The position numbers and the translations under genes were made by a program. A stretch of 64,000 nt of DNA from CAYHPR01 sp964358895. Its GTDB lineage: Archaea > Micrarchaeota > Micrarchaeia > CABMEP01. Positions 17,946 to 26,645 of this stretch are shown here, piece by piece (the stretch's first letter is position 1; every line of letters begins with the position of its first letter). The notes under the pieces are model-generated. The model made no database searches and was not told the DNA's origin. It was given only the letters and a program-made list of their open reading frames with translations. The stretch is from NCBI GenBank assembly GCA_964358895.1, contig CAYHPR010000003.1, positions 26,270-90,269 on the forward strand, written 5' to 3'.

Positions 17946-19238
17946 TTGGTAAATAAATTATTACATAATAACTTTAAAAAGTTTAAGAAAATATTTATTG
18001 AACCTAGTGGTAATTTTATATTTTTATTTTTTGTAGCATTACTACTCTTTCTTACTATAAAAATAAGTTGTGCAGGTTTAAATGCAGATGAATATTCTTA
18101 TTATAATTTACTTAGATCTCTAATTGATTACGGAGATCTTACTCACCTTCCTAGTGAACTTTCCAGATTTATTTATCTGGCACAGCCCGGATATCCTATA
18201 TTTACTTACCCGATTTATTTACTAACTAATGAAGTTTATACTGTTTTTAACATATCTCTCAAGGAGATTGATAAAGATATTTGGCCAATAAATTACACTT
18301 TAGAACAGTTATACGATAAAGAAAAATTTTATGACAGTACGAACAAATTATTAGACGGTCGCCTCATAGTTAGTTTGTATGTGGTAAGTATACTCTTTTT
18401 TCTAATAGGTTTATATTTTCTTAGTCGAACTCTTCAGAATAAACTATTATTATTCTTATTTTTCTCAAGCCCAGGTCTTGTCGCACATTTTTTATATAAT
18501 TTTACTTATCCAACTTTTGTAGTTATAGGTTTAAATTCTTTGATAGTATTCTTATGGGTAAACAGCGCTAATAAAAACAACTATTTTTTACTTGGATTTA
18601 TTCAAGGTCTTGCAGGCTTGGTAAGATATTCTACGTTAATCTTCTTACCTTTCTTTATTTTATTGCTCTTACAAGAAAAGAAAAAAAAGGAAGCATTGTT
18701 TTTAATTTTAGGATTTATCTGCGTTGCTTGGGTTTATTTATATATAAACTACGTATTTAGAGAAAATCCTATTGATTTAGGACAAAACTTTATTATTGAA
18801 CGATCAATAGTAAGCACAATTAATTCCGACCTATTAGAAAGTATAATTAAATTAACTAATCTTCAATATATTCTGGTTATTCCTGCGGGTTTCTTGTCCT
18901 TTTTCTATATTAAAAAAATGAACAGTAAATTTAAAATTTTAAAGCAGACTATGTTAGTTTATTTTTTAATTTTCTTTTTGATTTTAAGTGGATCTTATTA
19001 TTATTCTGCATTAAATCTTACATACGACACCAGTAGATATTTTAGTGAATTACTCCCAATAAGTTTATTATCGATCGATAAATTACCTACGCGCATACAG
19101 AGATTAGTTTTGTTCGGAATACTTATCTTGACACCATTTAGTTATTTTTCATTTCCTTGGTTGGACAACGGCGGAAATAGTTGCATCTCATCTATTTTGG
19201 GAAATTTAGGACATATGTTCGGATTAGTTCCTGAATAA
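17946..19238 (+). CDS. GT-C-like membrane protein
   Basis: A 430-residue polytopic protein with about ten helices. The first outer loop has 'AGLNADEYSYYNLLRSL', an acidic pair in the place where GT-C enzymes hold a catalytic Asp, and the next segment is 'QPGYPIFTYPIYLL'. It is probably a lipid-phosphate-sugar dependent glycosyltransferase but conservation is weak. No ATG is available near the start; the TTG at 17946 preceded by GTGAG is used with moderate certainty. It converges with the next GT-C gene at a five-base gap. Confidence 0.6.
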   Translation: MVNKLLHNNFKKFKKIFIEPSGNFIFLFFVALLLFLTIKISCAGLNADEYSYYNLLRSLIDYGDLTHLPSELSRFIYLAQPGYPIFTYPIYLLTNEVYTVFNISLKEIDKDIWPINYTLEQLYDKEKFYDSTNKLLDGRLIVSLYVVSILFFLIGLYFLSRTLQNKLLLFLFFSSPGLVAHFLYNFTYPTFVVIGLNSLIVFLWVNSANKNNYFLLGFIQGLAGLVRYSTLIFLPFFILLLLQEKKKKEALFLILGFICVAWVYLYINYVFRENPIDLGQNFIIERSIVSTINSDLLESIIKLTNLQYILVIPAGFLSFFYIKKMNSKFKILKQTMLVYFLIFFLILSGSYYYSALNLTYDTSRYFSELLPISLLSIDKLPTRIQRLVLFGILILTPFSYFSFPWLDNGGNSCISSILGNLGHMFGLVPE

Positions 19239-19243
19239 TTTAT

Positions 19244-20764
19244 TTAGTTTCTTATCAATACAGAGTATCCCTTCATCCCAGTTATTTTTTCTGGTATTTC
19301 AGAGTTTATTACCTCTTTATACTTTTTTAAGCAGTCCCTATTAACGCCATTATAGCTTAAAAAATTTCCAGGTTTTAATTTTATTATAATATCGAACTCA
19401 ATGTTTTCGCATTTGTTAACAACAATCTGTTCATCCCATAAACCTACTTTATCCAGATTCTGAAGGGTATAAGGATCGCCATACTCTATATCCTTATTTT
19501 TGTTAATACCCACAGAATATCCCTCTATGAAACTACTATTCTTATCTATGAGATACTCTTCGGTTTTTTTCATAATATCGGAATATTCCTTCAAATTTTC
19601 TTCGACATAATGATAAAAATTAAAAAAATTTGTCGGATCTAAACTTTCAATTAATGTGCTTTTTTCATATACATTAAACGGATAACCCTCTGGAGTGTCT
19701 TTTCCGAGAGGAGATGGGAAGATCACAAGAAAAATGAACACAAATACTAAGAGCATTTTCATATTCTGCCATTTATTTTTATTTTTTATTATTTCATAAA
19801 TTAATAAGGCAGTTCCGATAGTTAGTACAAACATTAATTCAAGATAATAATTTGTGTCGCTGCCAGTTTTACCGATTTTAATAAGTGAAATTAATATTAA
19901 TATTAGATAAATGCAAAGGAAAGGAGGTTTTCGCTTTATCAGTATATATGTGCCGCCAATTATAAATAATAAATTTTTCTGGAAAAATAAGAAGATTTTT
20001 TCAAAAAAGAACTCAAACGAATAGTTAATTCCAGGTATCGAATAGATTAAGGTGTGTAATACGTACTCTGATCTAGTCATATTCTCTAAAATCAATATAA
20101 ATGCAGTTAGACTAATCATATATATAAAAATAATTTTTGTTAGACTTCTTTCATGGTTTAAAAATAAGTATATACATGCAGCTATGGGCCCAAGGATAAG
20201 CTCAGATTTAGTAAAAATCGCCAATATAAAGAAGATAATAGAAAAATAACAATTATTTTTACTCTTTTTATAATATAATATAAAATAAACACCTAATGCG
20301 GTAAATAAAATACCAAGCATATCAACTCTAAATAATGTTGACCATCTGAACACATACTCAGAAACGAAGAATAATAAAAATGAAATCAGACTTATACTTC
20401 TATTTGAAGTTTCATTGTGAATAATTTTATATATAATTAATCCAATTAAAAGTGCGCTTATGAAGGATACTGCTCTTCCAACTATCAAGGATTTACCAAT
20501 GAAAAGCATCGGTAGAGCCGAGAAGAGATAATAGACTGGGGGATAGAGCGTTACAGTAAACGGGCGTTCAAAAATATCAGTGTATAATCGGGATTCTTCA
20601 TACATGCGTACGGTGTCCTGAAAGACATATGGTTCGATATAATTAATGTTATATTCAAATCCAAGAATCAATCCGGAATAAGCTAAAAATGCCATAAAAT
20701 TAACTAAAAGAATAGACAATACAATAATTATAGGAAACAAATACAAAAAATCTAAGCGTTTCAT
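19244..20764 (-). CDS. GT-C-like membrane glycosyltransferase
   Basis: A 506-residue protein with one N-terminal helix, a hydrophilic outer loop ('EPYVFQDTVRMYEESRLYTDIFERPFTVTLYPPVYYL'-like region, cut here by its Asp and Pro-Pro landmarks) and eight or more further helices, ending in a 120-residue soluble outer domain. Organisation and the YPPVYYL motif fit GT39/GT83-type enzymes. It is the last gene of a minus-strand unit with the GH15 protein and a dolichol-phosphate sugar synthase-like GT2, suggesting that the GT2 makes its donor. Confidence 0.65.
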   Translation of the reverse strand: MKRLDFLYLFPIIIVLSILLVNFMAFLAYSGLILGFEYNINYIEPYVFQDTVRMYEESRLYTDIFERPFTVTLYPPVYYLFSALPMLFIGKSLIVGRAVSFISALLIGLIIYKIIHNETSNRSISLISFLLFFVSEYVFRWSTLFRVDMLGILFTALGVYFILYYKKSKNNCYFSIIFFILAIFTKSELILGPIAACIYLFLNHERSLTKIIFIYMISLTAFILILENMTRSEYVLHTLIYSIPGINYSFEFFFEKIFLFFQKNLLFIIGGTYILIKRKPPFLCIYLILILISLIKIGKTGSDTNYYLELMFVLTIGTALLIYEIIKNKNKWQNMKMLLVFVFIFLVIFPSPLGKDTPEGYPFNVYEKSTLIESLDPTNFFNFYHYVEENLKEYSDIMKKTEEYLIDKNSSFIEGYSVGINKNKDIEYGDPYTLQNLDKVGLWDEQIVVNKCENIEFDIIIKLKPGNFLSYNGVNRDCLKKYKEVINSEIPEKITGMKGYSVLIRN

Positions 20765-20799
20765 AATTTATTTATCATATGCTATGTTTTAAACATAGT

Positions 20800-23469
20800 T
20801 TATATTATTCTTATAATCCGAATAATTTTTACTTTATCTTTTTCAAGTTCTGTTTCAAAATCTATTATTTTATCAATATTTAGTTGTACTTCAAAACCAA
20901 AAAACCCAATCCCTTCTATAAGATTAATGATTCCTCCAGTTCTTTCCTGACCTATTAAGTTAATATCTATGGGCAAACGGTTGTTTAGGTTCCAGATTCT
21001 TTCATTTCCTTCAATCTCTTCTGAGAATTCAATTTTTCCAGAAACATACATGCGCTCATTCAGATTGTTATATCCGTTTAGATCATTTATAGTAATGCTT
21101 GCATTAATCCATGTCCAATTGGATGGAAGTTTCGGTTTAAGCATTAACGTGTTTGTTAAAGCATTGTAATCTGGGTCAGCAAATTTAAGATAAGCATCAG
21201 CAAAGAATGTTTCCGATTCCCAAGTATTTGGCCAGGCTGCTTCAAAAATAAATGGTTTAATTCCTGGTTTTTCTATTAAGCTAAACGTTGTATTGTCCTT
21301 CGGCTTAGCAATCTGCTCGGCCATTAAACCAAGGTGATCTGTGTGGTCTGCAATAAATTTAAGATAATTATGAGCTTCATCAATGTCATTTCCATTGTTT
21401 CTATCAAACAGATACTGTGCAATCCAAACGCTACTTAATGTCCATGGGCCTCCATCATAATATACGTCCGCAAAGTCAGGACTATTGTCAGGTTTCTGTA
21501 TGTCTCCCCATATATTAGTAAATCTATCCTGGCTATAATCTGTACTCTCTTCGTTGTAAATCCACGGATCCGTCCTGTATCTTATCGCCGAATAAGGTCC
21601 AAAATAATCCATTTCATTATTAACCATTTTGAATTTGTTTTTTGGATCTTCAACAACACTTAAATCCGGGTTATTAAGATAATACTTTATTGCTTCAAAC
21701 GTTTTTATTATTTTATCTTCGTTAGGTGCAAAAACATTTAGGGGGGTAACTGCGCCTAGCATAGAAATGTCAAGCACCTTTGATCGAGTAATATTATTAC
21801 TATATCGAAAACTTCTTTTATGATTTATAGCGTGTAAATACCTTCCTTCTTTTTCTTCCCACATCTGTTCAAGACCTTGCTTGATCAATGTTTTTCTCTG
21901 TTGTCCTATATCTGCATCCTTTTTCTCTCCCTTTTCATTCGCTAAATTCTCTAATGCCTCAAGCCCTGCATAAACTGCTGCATTTGTATAGAAAAATGCA
22001 CCAAACTTATCTTCCCATAATTCTTGTGAAAACATAAGACTTTCATTTTCCATAAAGTCAATCTGTCTACTCCAATACGTATCCTGATCATCATTTTCAC
22101 TAGCTCCAAATGCCAAACTTTTTATTTGCTCATAATAACTAAAAATCAAATTATTTCCAGTTCGTTCATAATATTTCCATGTTGACCAAGGTATAAGCGC
22201 ACCAGAATCTACTTGAACGTTTATCCAATCACTTTTCATTCCATCAGCATAGTACCGTTGTAAAAAATAAGTATTTCCCTGTCTGTTTATTATTTTCTCC
22301 GATTTATTTACCCATTTTAGAAGTTCCACGAAATTATTCTGACCGTATTTCGACATTGTATCAAATACAAACGCTTCATCTCTTAGCCAAATACCTCTAT
22401 ACGCCCCACCAATAAGTCCTGCTAGATAAACTCCTCTTTCTTCATCAAAAAGTAAATTCGTTAGGATAAGAGCTCTTTTTGCAATGGCATCCATGTCTTT
22501 ATCTGGTGTAGTCAAAGACGTTAGCGTTAATAAGAAATTTTTCCAATGTTTTTTAGTCAATTCTTCGAGTACATCTACTGACTGATTAACTAGCCACGTC
22601 TTGATAGGAACTTCCCAGTAATAATATGCTTGAAAATCATCTTTATAAGGTCCATATGCTCCAATAACAAATAAAGTTACATCTTTAGTTTCATTAGGTT
22701 TTAGCTCTCCGATAGGCCAGGTTATTATTGTTAACGAATCATTTTGTTTCTTAATAACTGAATGTTTCTGAAAACTTAAAGTTTCAAAAAATAATGAAGC
22801 ACCATTTGTTTCAACATCATACCTAAGTATCGAATTGTTAGAAATCACTAACTGATCTTTATCTTTACCACCATTTATTGACCAATCTTCGAAGTAAAAT
22901 AAACTCACGTTTTTTATAGTAATCTCTCTCTCATTTTTTACTTGTATTTTTCTAATTATAAAATTAGTCAGCCTTTTGTTATCTGAATTTATCGGAAAGT
23001 TAATCTCATCAGATTTTGGAGCAAAATCATTTATTTTTATACTGATCCCATTTTTATTTGCGTTGGTTTCCAAGATTGCCGTATCTTTAACGTACTCCTG
23101 TTTGTGGTTCCATTCGTCCGTGTTTAGCCAGTCTATATCTGGATTATTTTCATTAGTTTCGCTATAACCAAAAAAGTTTGACCAAATATTGAATTTCGCA
23201 TAACTAAATGTACTCTCTAAAGGCGTAGATCTCCCGTACATACTATTTTTTGAGGTCACCCCTAAATGTGGTGCAAAAATATCATATAATGTGCCGCGTT
23301 TATCAATTATTGCCAGAATCTGACCATTTCCAATTATTCCATCTGGATTTCTTATATCCTCAGTATTTTTTGGCCATAAGTTTGTGTCATTATTTTCTTT
23401 CAACTGCATTGCATTATTTAACGAAAAATTTAAAATCACAAAGATTATCAGCACACAGTACATTCTCAT
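20800..23469 (-). CDS. Secreted GH15 glucoamylase/glucodextranase-like hydrolase
   Basis: An 889-residue protein with a signal peptide (about 1-20). The N-terminal super-beta-sandwich begins 'GIIGNGQILAIIDKRGTLYDIF', typical of archaeal and bacterial GH15. The (alpha/alpha)6 barrel contains 'YRGIWLRDEAFVFDTM', 'VQVDSGALIPWSTWKYYERTG', the acid Glu486 in 'ELWEDKFGAFFYTNAAVYAGL' and the base Glu718 in 'LGLMAEQIAK'. Both catalytic positions are conserved. Family members release glucose from alpha-glucans, dextran or trehalose. Most archaeal GH15 proteins are cytoplasmic, so the signal peptide is unusual. The gene starts 12 bases after the GT2 stop: same operon. Confidence 0.82.
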   Translation of the reverse strand: MRMYCVLIIFVILNFSLNNAMQLKENNDTNLWPKNTEDIRNPDGIIGNGQILAIIDKRGTLYDIFAPHLGVTSKNSMYGRSTPLESTFSYAKFNIWSNFFGYSETNENNPDIDWLNTDEWNHKQEYVKDTAILETNANKNGISIKINDFAPKSDEINFPINSDNKRLTNFIIRKIQVKNEREITIKNVSLFYFEDWSINGGKDKDQLVISNNSILRYDVETNGASLFFETLSFQKHSVIKKQNDSLTIITWPIGELKPNETKDVTLFVIGAYGPYKDDFQAYYYWEVPIKTWLVNQSVDVLEELTKKHWKNFLLTLTSLTTPDKDMDAIAKRALILTNLLFDEERGVYLAGLIGGAYRGIWLRDEAFVFDTMSKYGQNNFVELLKWVNKSEKIINRQGNTYFLQRYYADGMKSDWINVQVDSGALIPWSTWKYYERTGNNLIFSYYEQIKSLAFGASENDDQDTYWSRQIDFMENESLMFSQELWEDKFGAFFYTNAAVYAGLEALENLANEKGEKKDADIGQQRKTLIKQGLEQMWEEKEGRYLHAINHKRSFRYSNNITRSKVLDISMLGAVTPLNVFAPNEDKIIKTFEAIKYYLNNPDLSVVEDPKNKFKMVNNEMDYFGPYSAIRYRTDPWIYNEESTDYSQDRFTNIWGDIQKPDNSPDFADVYYDGGPWTLSSVWIAQYLFDRNNGNDIDEAHNYLKFIADHTDHLGLMAEQIAKPKDNTTFSLIEKPGIKPFIFEAAWPNTWESETFFADAYLKFADPDYNALTNTLMLKPKLPSNWTWINASITINDLNGYNNLNERMYVSGKIEFSEEIEGNERIWNLNNRLPIDINLIGQERTGGIINLIEGIGFFGFEVQLNIDKIIDFETELEKDKVKIIRIIRII

Positions 23470-23481
23470 TTTATCTTGCTC

Positions 23482-24171
23482 TCATTTTTTATTAACACGA
23501 AATATTAATAGTTTTAAGAAAGTTTCAACCATGGCAATTAAGCTAAGTTTTGAGCCTGATTTTTCTTTCCAAATTATTGGGATAGAGGTTATGGTATAAC
23601 CTTTATTCTTTGCTTTCCAAAGAATCTCTGCATCAAAACCCCAGCGTTCATTTTTTAAATTTTTAAATAACTCTCCTGCAATCTTTCTTTTAAAACCTTT
23701 TATTCCAACTGCAACGTCATAATCAATCTCAAATAATATTTTGCTATACGCTCTATATATCTTACTAAGTTCCATTCTTAAAAACGATCGTTCCGTTTTC
23801 GAATCTTTATGCATTCTATCTCCCAAAACTAAATCAAACGCAATAAGGCGACTTATCACGTTTTTGATTATTTCGGGGGAAATCGCGCCATCGGCATCTA
23901 TAAAAATAATATTCTTTCCACTACTTAATTCTATCCCGGTTTTTATAGCGGCACCTTTGCCTTTATTTTTTTTATAATTATATAACTGTATATCTCGTTC
24001 TTTTTTTATAATTGATTTTATAATTATTTCAGTCCTATCCGTCGATCCATCATTAATTATTAAAATTTCCTTATCCTTTATTCCTTTTACAAATTTAATA
24101 AGTTTTATTAAAAATGGTTTTATTCTTTTTTCTTCATTATAAGCTGGTACGATTATAGTTAAGTTTTTCAT
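23482..24171 (-). CDS. GT2, dolichyl-phosphate glucose/mannose synthase-like
   Basis: A 229-residue GT-A enzyme with 'LTIIVPAYNEEKRIKPFL', 'INDGSTDRTE', 'NKGKGAAIKTGIELSSGKNIIFIDADGA' and 'RWGFDAEILWKAKNKGY', the arrangement of Alg5/DPM1/AglJ-type synthases that load a sugar onto dolichol phosphate. No C-terminal membrane helices beyond a short hydrophobic end. It leads a minus-strand operon with GH15 and a GT-C enzyme; the lipid-linked sugar it makes is the natural donor for that GT-C protein. Glucose or mannose cannot be distinguished. Confidence 0.85.
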   Translation of the reverse strand: MKNLTIIVPAYNEEKRIKPFLIKLIKFVKGIKDKEILIINDGSTDRTEIIIKSIIKKERDIQLYNYKKNKGKGAAIKTGIELSSGKNIIFIDADGAISPEIIKNVISRLIAFDLVLGDRMHKDSKTERSFLRMELSKIYRAYSKILFEIDYDVAVGIKGFKRKIAGELFKNLKNERWGFDAEILWKAKNKGYTITSIPIIWKEKSGSKLSLIAMVETFLKLLIFRVNKK

Positions 24172-24244
24172 TTGTCACATTTAAGTGTTCATCTTTATCT
24201 ATTTAACTAAGTACTTAATGGACATAGCCATAGACATAGAAACC

Positions 24245-24251
24245 TTTTTAA
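24245..24251 (+). promoter_or_regulatory. TATA box of the small membrane protein gene
   Basis: TTTTTAA preceded by an AAACC BRE-like run lies 25 bases before ATG 24273, so the transcript should be leaderless and the TTG at 24258 is not the start. Confidence 0.5.
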
Positions 24252-24272
24252 GTCTCATTGAATTGTTATAAC

Positions 24273-24515
24273 ATGGCAAAAAAGACCAAGAGGGCGACAA
24301 AAATGGCGAAAAAAGATTCAAGTCAACGAAACCAAGCAATCGGTATACTTATCTTAGCACTTATTGTGGCAGCTTTATTTGTGATTGTGGCAACAATTCC
24401 TCAGAGAACAACTCCGCAGACCGGAGCAGTTATCACAGGTGGTCAAGTTCAGCCACAAGTTACAAACGTATCTAAGCCATTGACAACGCTGCGCGTTGTT
24501 TATACTAAGTCGTAG
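24273..24515 (+). CDS. Small single-pass membrane protein, unknown
   Basis: An 80-residue protein: a strongly basic N terminus (MAKKTKRATKMAKK), one membrane helix at about 22-42 and a Thr/Val/Gln-rich outer tail of 35 residues. Positive-inside charge puts the N terminus in the cytoplasm. The start is fixed by the TATA spacing. It marks the edge of the most AT-rich island and is divergent from the GT2 operon. No family was recognised; such proteins are common in small archaea and may be envelope-associated. Confidence 0.6.
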   Translation: MAKKTKRATKMAKKDSSQRNQAIGILILALIVAALFVIVATIPQRTTPQTGAVITGGQVQPQVTNVSKPLTTLRVVYTKS

Positions 24516-24596
24516 AATTAGTTTTTAGAATTAGATTTTCGTTCTAGCTATCAGATCAACTTAAATATTATTTCTTTTCTTATTCTATTCTCAGGT

Positions 24597-26645
24597 ATGT
24601 TTATGAAAGTTCCTAGGCTCCCTTATCCATTCATAGTAATATCTATTCTAGAATTATTCACACTGTTTGCTTATATAATCCCTTTTGTAGAAAAAAATAA
24701 CCTTTACATCTGGGACATGGTCGGTCATTATTATTTGGCAGATTATTACAAAACAACTCTTTGGCCTCGTTTTGTAGGTTGGAACCCGCATTTTTTTGGA
24801 GGCTTTCCGCAAGGACAGTTCTATCCTCCATTATTCCATTGGTTAGTCGGAGGGATTGGTCAATTGACGGGTACATTCTGGGCATTTAAGCTGCTGACAG
24901 TTATCGGGTTGCTTCTACCACCGTTCGCATTTCTTTATTTTGTTAGAAAACTCGGATTCAACGACAAAGAATCGGCACTTGCTGTGCTTTTCATGTTTCT
25001 TCCAATGATTTACGGATTTCATGGTGGCGGGTTCGAATCCACATTTAACATAGGTTTAGTAACTCAAGGTTTTTCTATTTCAATTTTATTTTTTTATTTA
25101 GGTGCTTTTATAAGTTCGTTAAGAAATAAGCGTTTCATATCATCAAGTATCTTTTTCGTATTGTTAGCACTCTCTCATTTTTACAGTACTTTTGCTGGAA
25201 TCGTAGCAGCATTTGTAATTCTGTCGACCTTTTCTTTTACACAAACGCAGTTTGCTAAAGACTATTTTATTACGAGTTTTAAACATGCCTGCTTATCTTT
25301 AGCCCTTTTGAGTTTTTGGTTAATTCCGTTCATAGTTAATCTTCCATTCATTTCATCTTCTTATATCTCTGGTGAATTGCAGCCAATCTCCTCTGTAACG
25401 TTTTTTCTTTTATTGATCTCAATAATTGTCATAGCCAAAAATCAAGATAACCGGGCGTTTCTTGCGTTAGTCATTGCATTAGTCTTTCTTTTGTTATACG
25501 TTTTAGAATCAGTATTGACTAAATATCTGCCAATACAGTTGTATAGATTTTCTCTTTATCCGAGTATTTTTATTTCCGTTCCAGTGGGTATCTTGGCAGT
25601 TTATCTAACGGGCAAAACGATTTCAAAATATTTTGGTCCATTTATAGAAAAAATAAAAATTTCAATAAATGAAGAAAAAATTTATCCATACCTGTCTGTT
25701 TTTTTTGTAGGCTTAACATTGTTTTTACTCTTTTCCGTACGTATATTTAATGTAGCAAATCCAGTCGGAACATTTGACATGAAACTCAATCTTCCTCTCG
25801 AGTTCGATTTTAGTTCAGGAAGAGTTCTAACAAATCCAATACAAAGCGATACAGGAGGACTTAATCCGATGTATCATATCGCTTCGCATCAAGTTGCATG
25901 GAACGGAGCTGAGGAAGTCGGGGGACTTTTTGTTGAATCGACTCCGAATGCGGGTTACATTCAGCATATTAAACGTGAAATTGATCCAAGAGCGGCTAGC
26001 TGGGGCATCCCTACCTCATATATAACTGAAAATAAAGATGTTCTTTTGCCTTATCATGCAAAATATCTCGGAATCAGCTATATTTTGACAAATATAGACC
26101 CTACATACTTCGAATCAATTTTTGGTAGATTATATTACTGGTATATAGATACGAATTCCGTATTCGGCATCTATAGATTAATTCATATCGCAGATAACAA
26201 TGTGTTCGAAGTTCTTGATTATCAACCTGTCAAAGTTAATGGAGATTGGAGAGATGAGCAATTTGGTTGGTTCTTCGATGATCAAAGAATATCGAAGTTG
26301 ATAACTCCAGACGATGTCCCTTCAGTTGTAGGATCAAAAAATGTCACCGTTACGGTTTTGAGAAAAGAACCAGAACGAATAGAGTTGTTCATTAATTCTA
26401 TGTCTCTTGTCCCAATTCATATTAAGATTCCCTATTATTCAAATTGGAATGCATACGTAAACGGCGTTAAGACGCAGATATATAAAGTTCCAGTAAATAT
26501 GATGCTTGTTTATGGAAGCGGAGTGGTTGAATTACGTTATGAACCAACTGCTTCAGATTATCTAGGTATGTTTATTAGTGCAATAGCAATTAGTTATTTG
26601 GCCTACGGTGTTATATTTGAAAAGAAAAATAAAAAAATTAAATAA
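24597..26645 (+). CDS. Large polytopic membrane protein (PTPS-related/GT-C-like)
   Basis: A 682-residue protein with about 12 helices and a soluble C-terminal region of 250 residues closed by a final helix. The first outer loop contains 'IWDMVGHYYLADYYKTTLWPRFVGWNPHFFGGFPQGQFYPPLF' landmarks (Asp-Met-Val-Gly-His and GGFPQGQFYPP), typical of the archaeal membrane family named 6-pyruvoyl-tetrahydropterin synthase-related, which is thought to be a GT-C-like glycosyltransferase and has no real link to pterins. The next gene overlaps its 3' end. The sugar donor would be polyprenyl-linked. Confidence 0.7.
   Translation: MFMKVPRLPYPFIVISILELFTLFAYIIPFVEKNNLYIWDMVGHYYLADYYKTTLWPRFVGWNPHFFGGFPQGQFYPPLFHWLVGGIGQLTGTFWAFKLLTVIGLLLPPFAFLYFVRKLGFNDKESALAVLFMFLPMIYGFHGGGFESTFNIGLVTQGFSISILFFYLGAFISSLRNKRFISSSIFFVLLALSHFYSTFAGIVAAFVILSTFSFTQTQFAKDYFITSFKHACLSLALLSFWLIPFIVNLPFISSSYISGELQPISSVTFFLLLISIIVIAKNQDNRAFLALVIALVFLLLYVLESVLTKYLPIQLYRFSLYPSIFISVPVGILAVYLTGKTISKYFGPFIEKIKISINEEKIYPYLSVFFVGLTLFLLFSVRIFNVANPVGTFDMKLNLPLEFDFSSGRVLTNPIQSDTGGLNPMYHIASHQVAWNGAEEVGGLFVESTPNAGYIQHIKREIDPRAASWGIPTSYITENKDVLLPYHAKYLGISYILTNIDPTYFESIFGRLYYWYIDTNSVFGIYRLIHIADNNVFEVLDYQPVKVNGDWRDEQFGWFFDDQRISKLITPDDVPSVVGSKNVTVTVLRKEPERIELFINSMSLVPIHIKIPYYSNWNAYVNGVKTQIYKVPVNMMLVYGSGVVELRYEPTASDYLGMFISAIAISYLAYGVIFEKKNKKIK

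Noticed and set aside
24597..26645. Pterin biosynthesis enzyme suggested by the PTPS-related family name
   Set aside because: The protein is a 12-helix membrane protein with no pterin synthase active-site residues; the name is historical.
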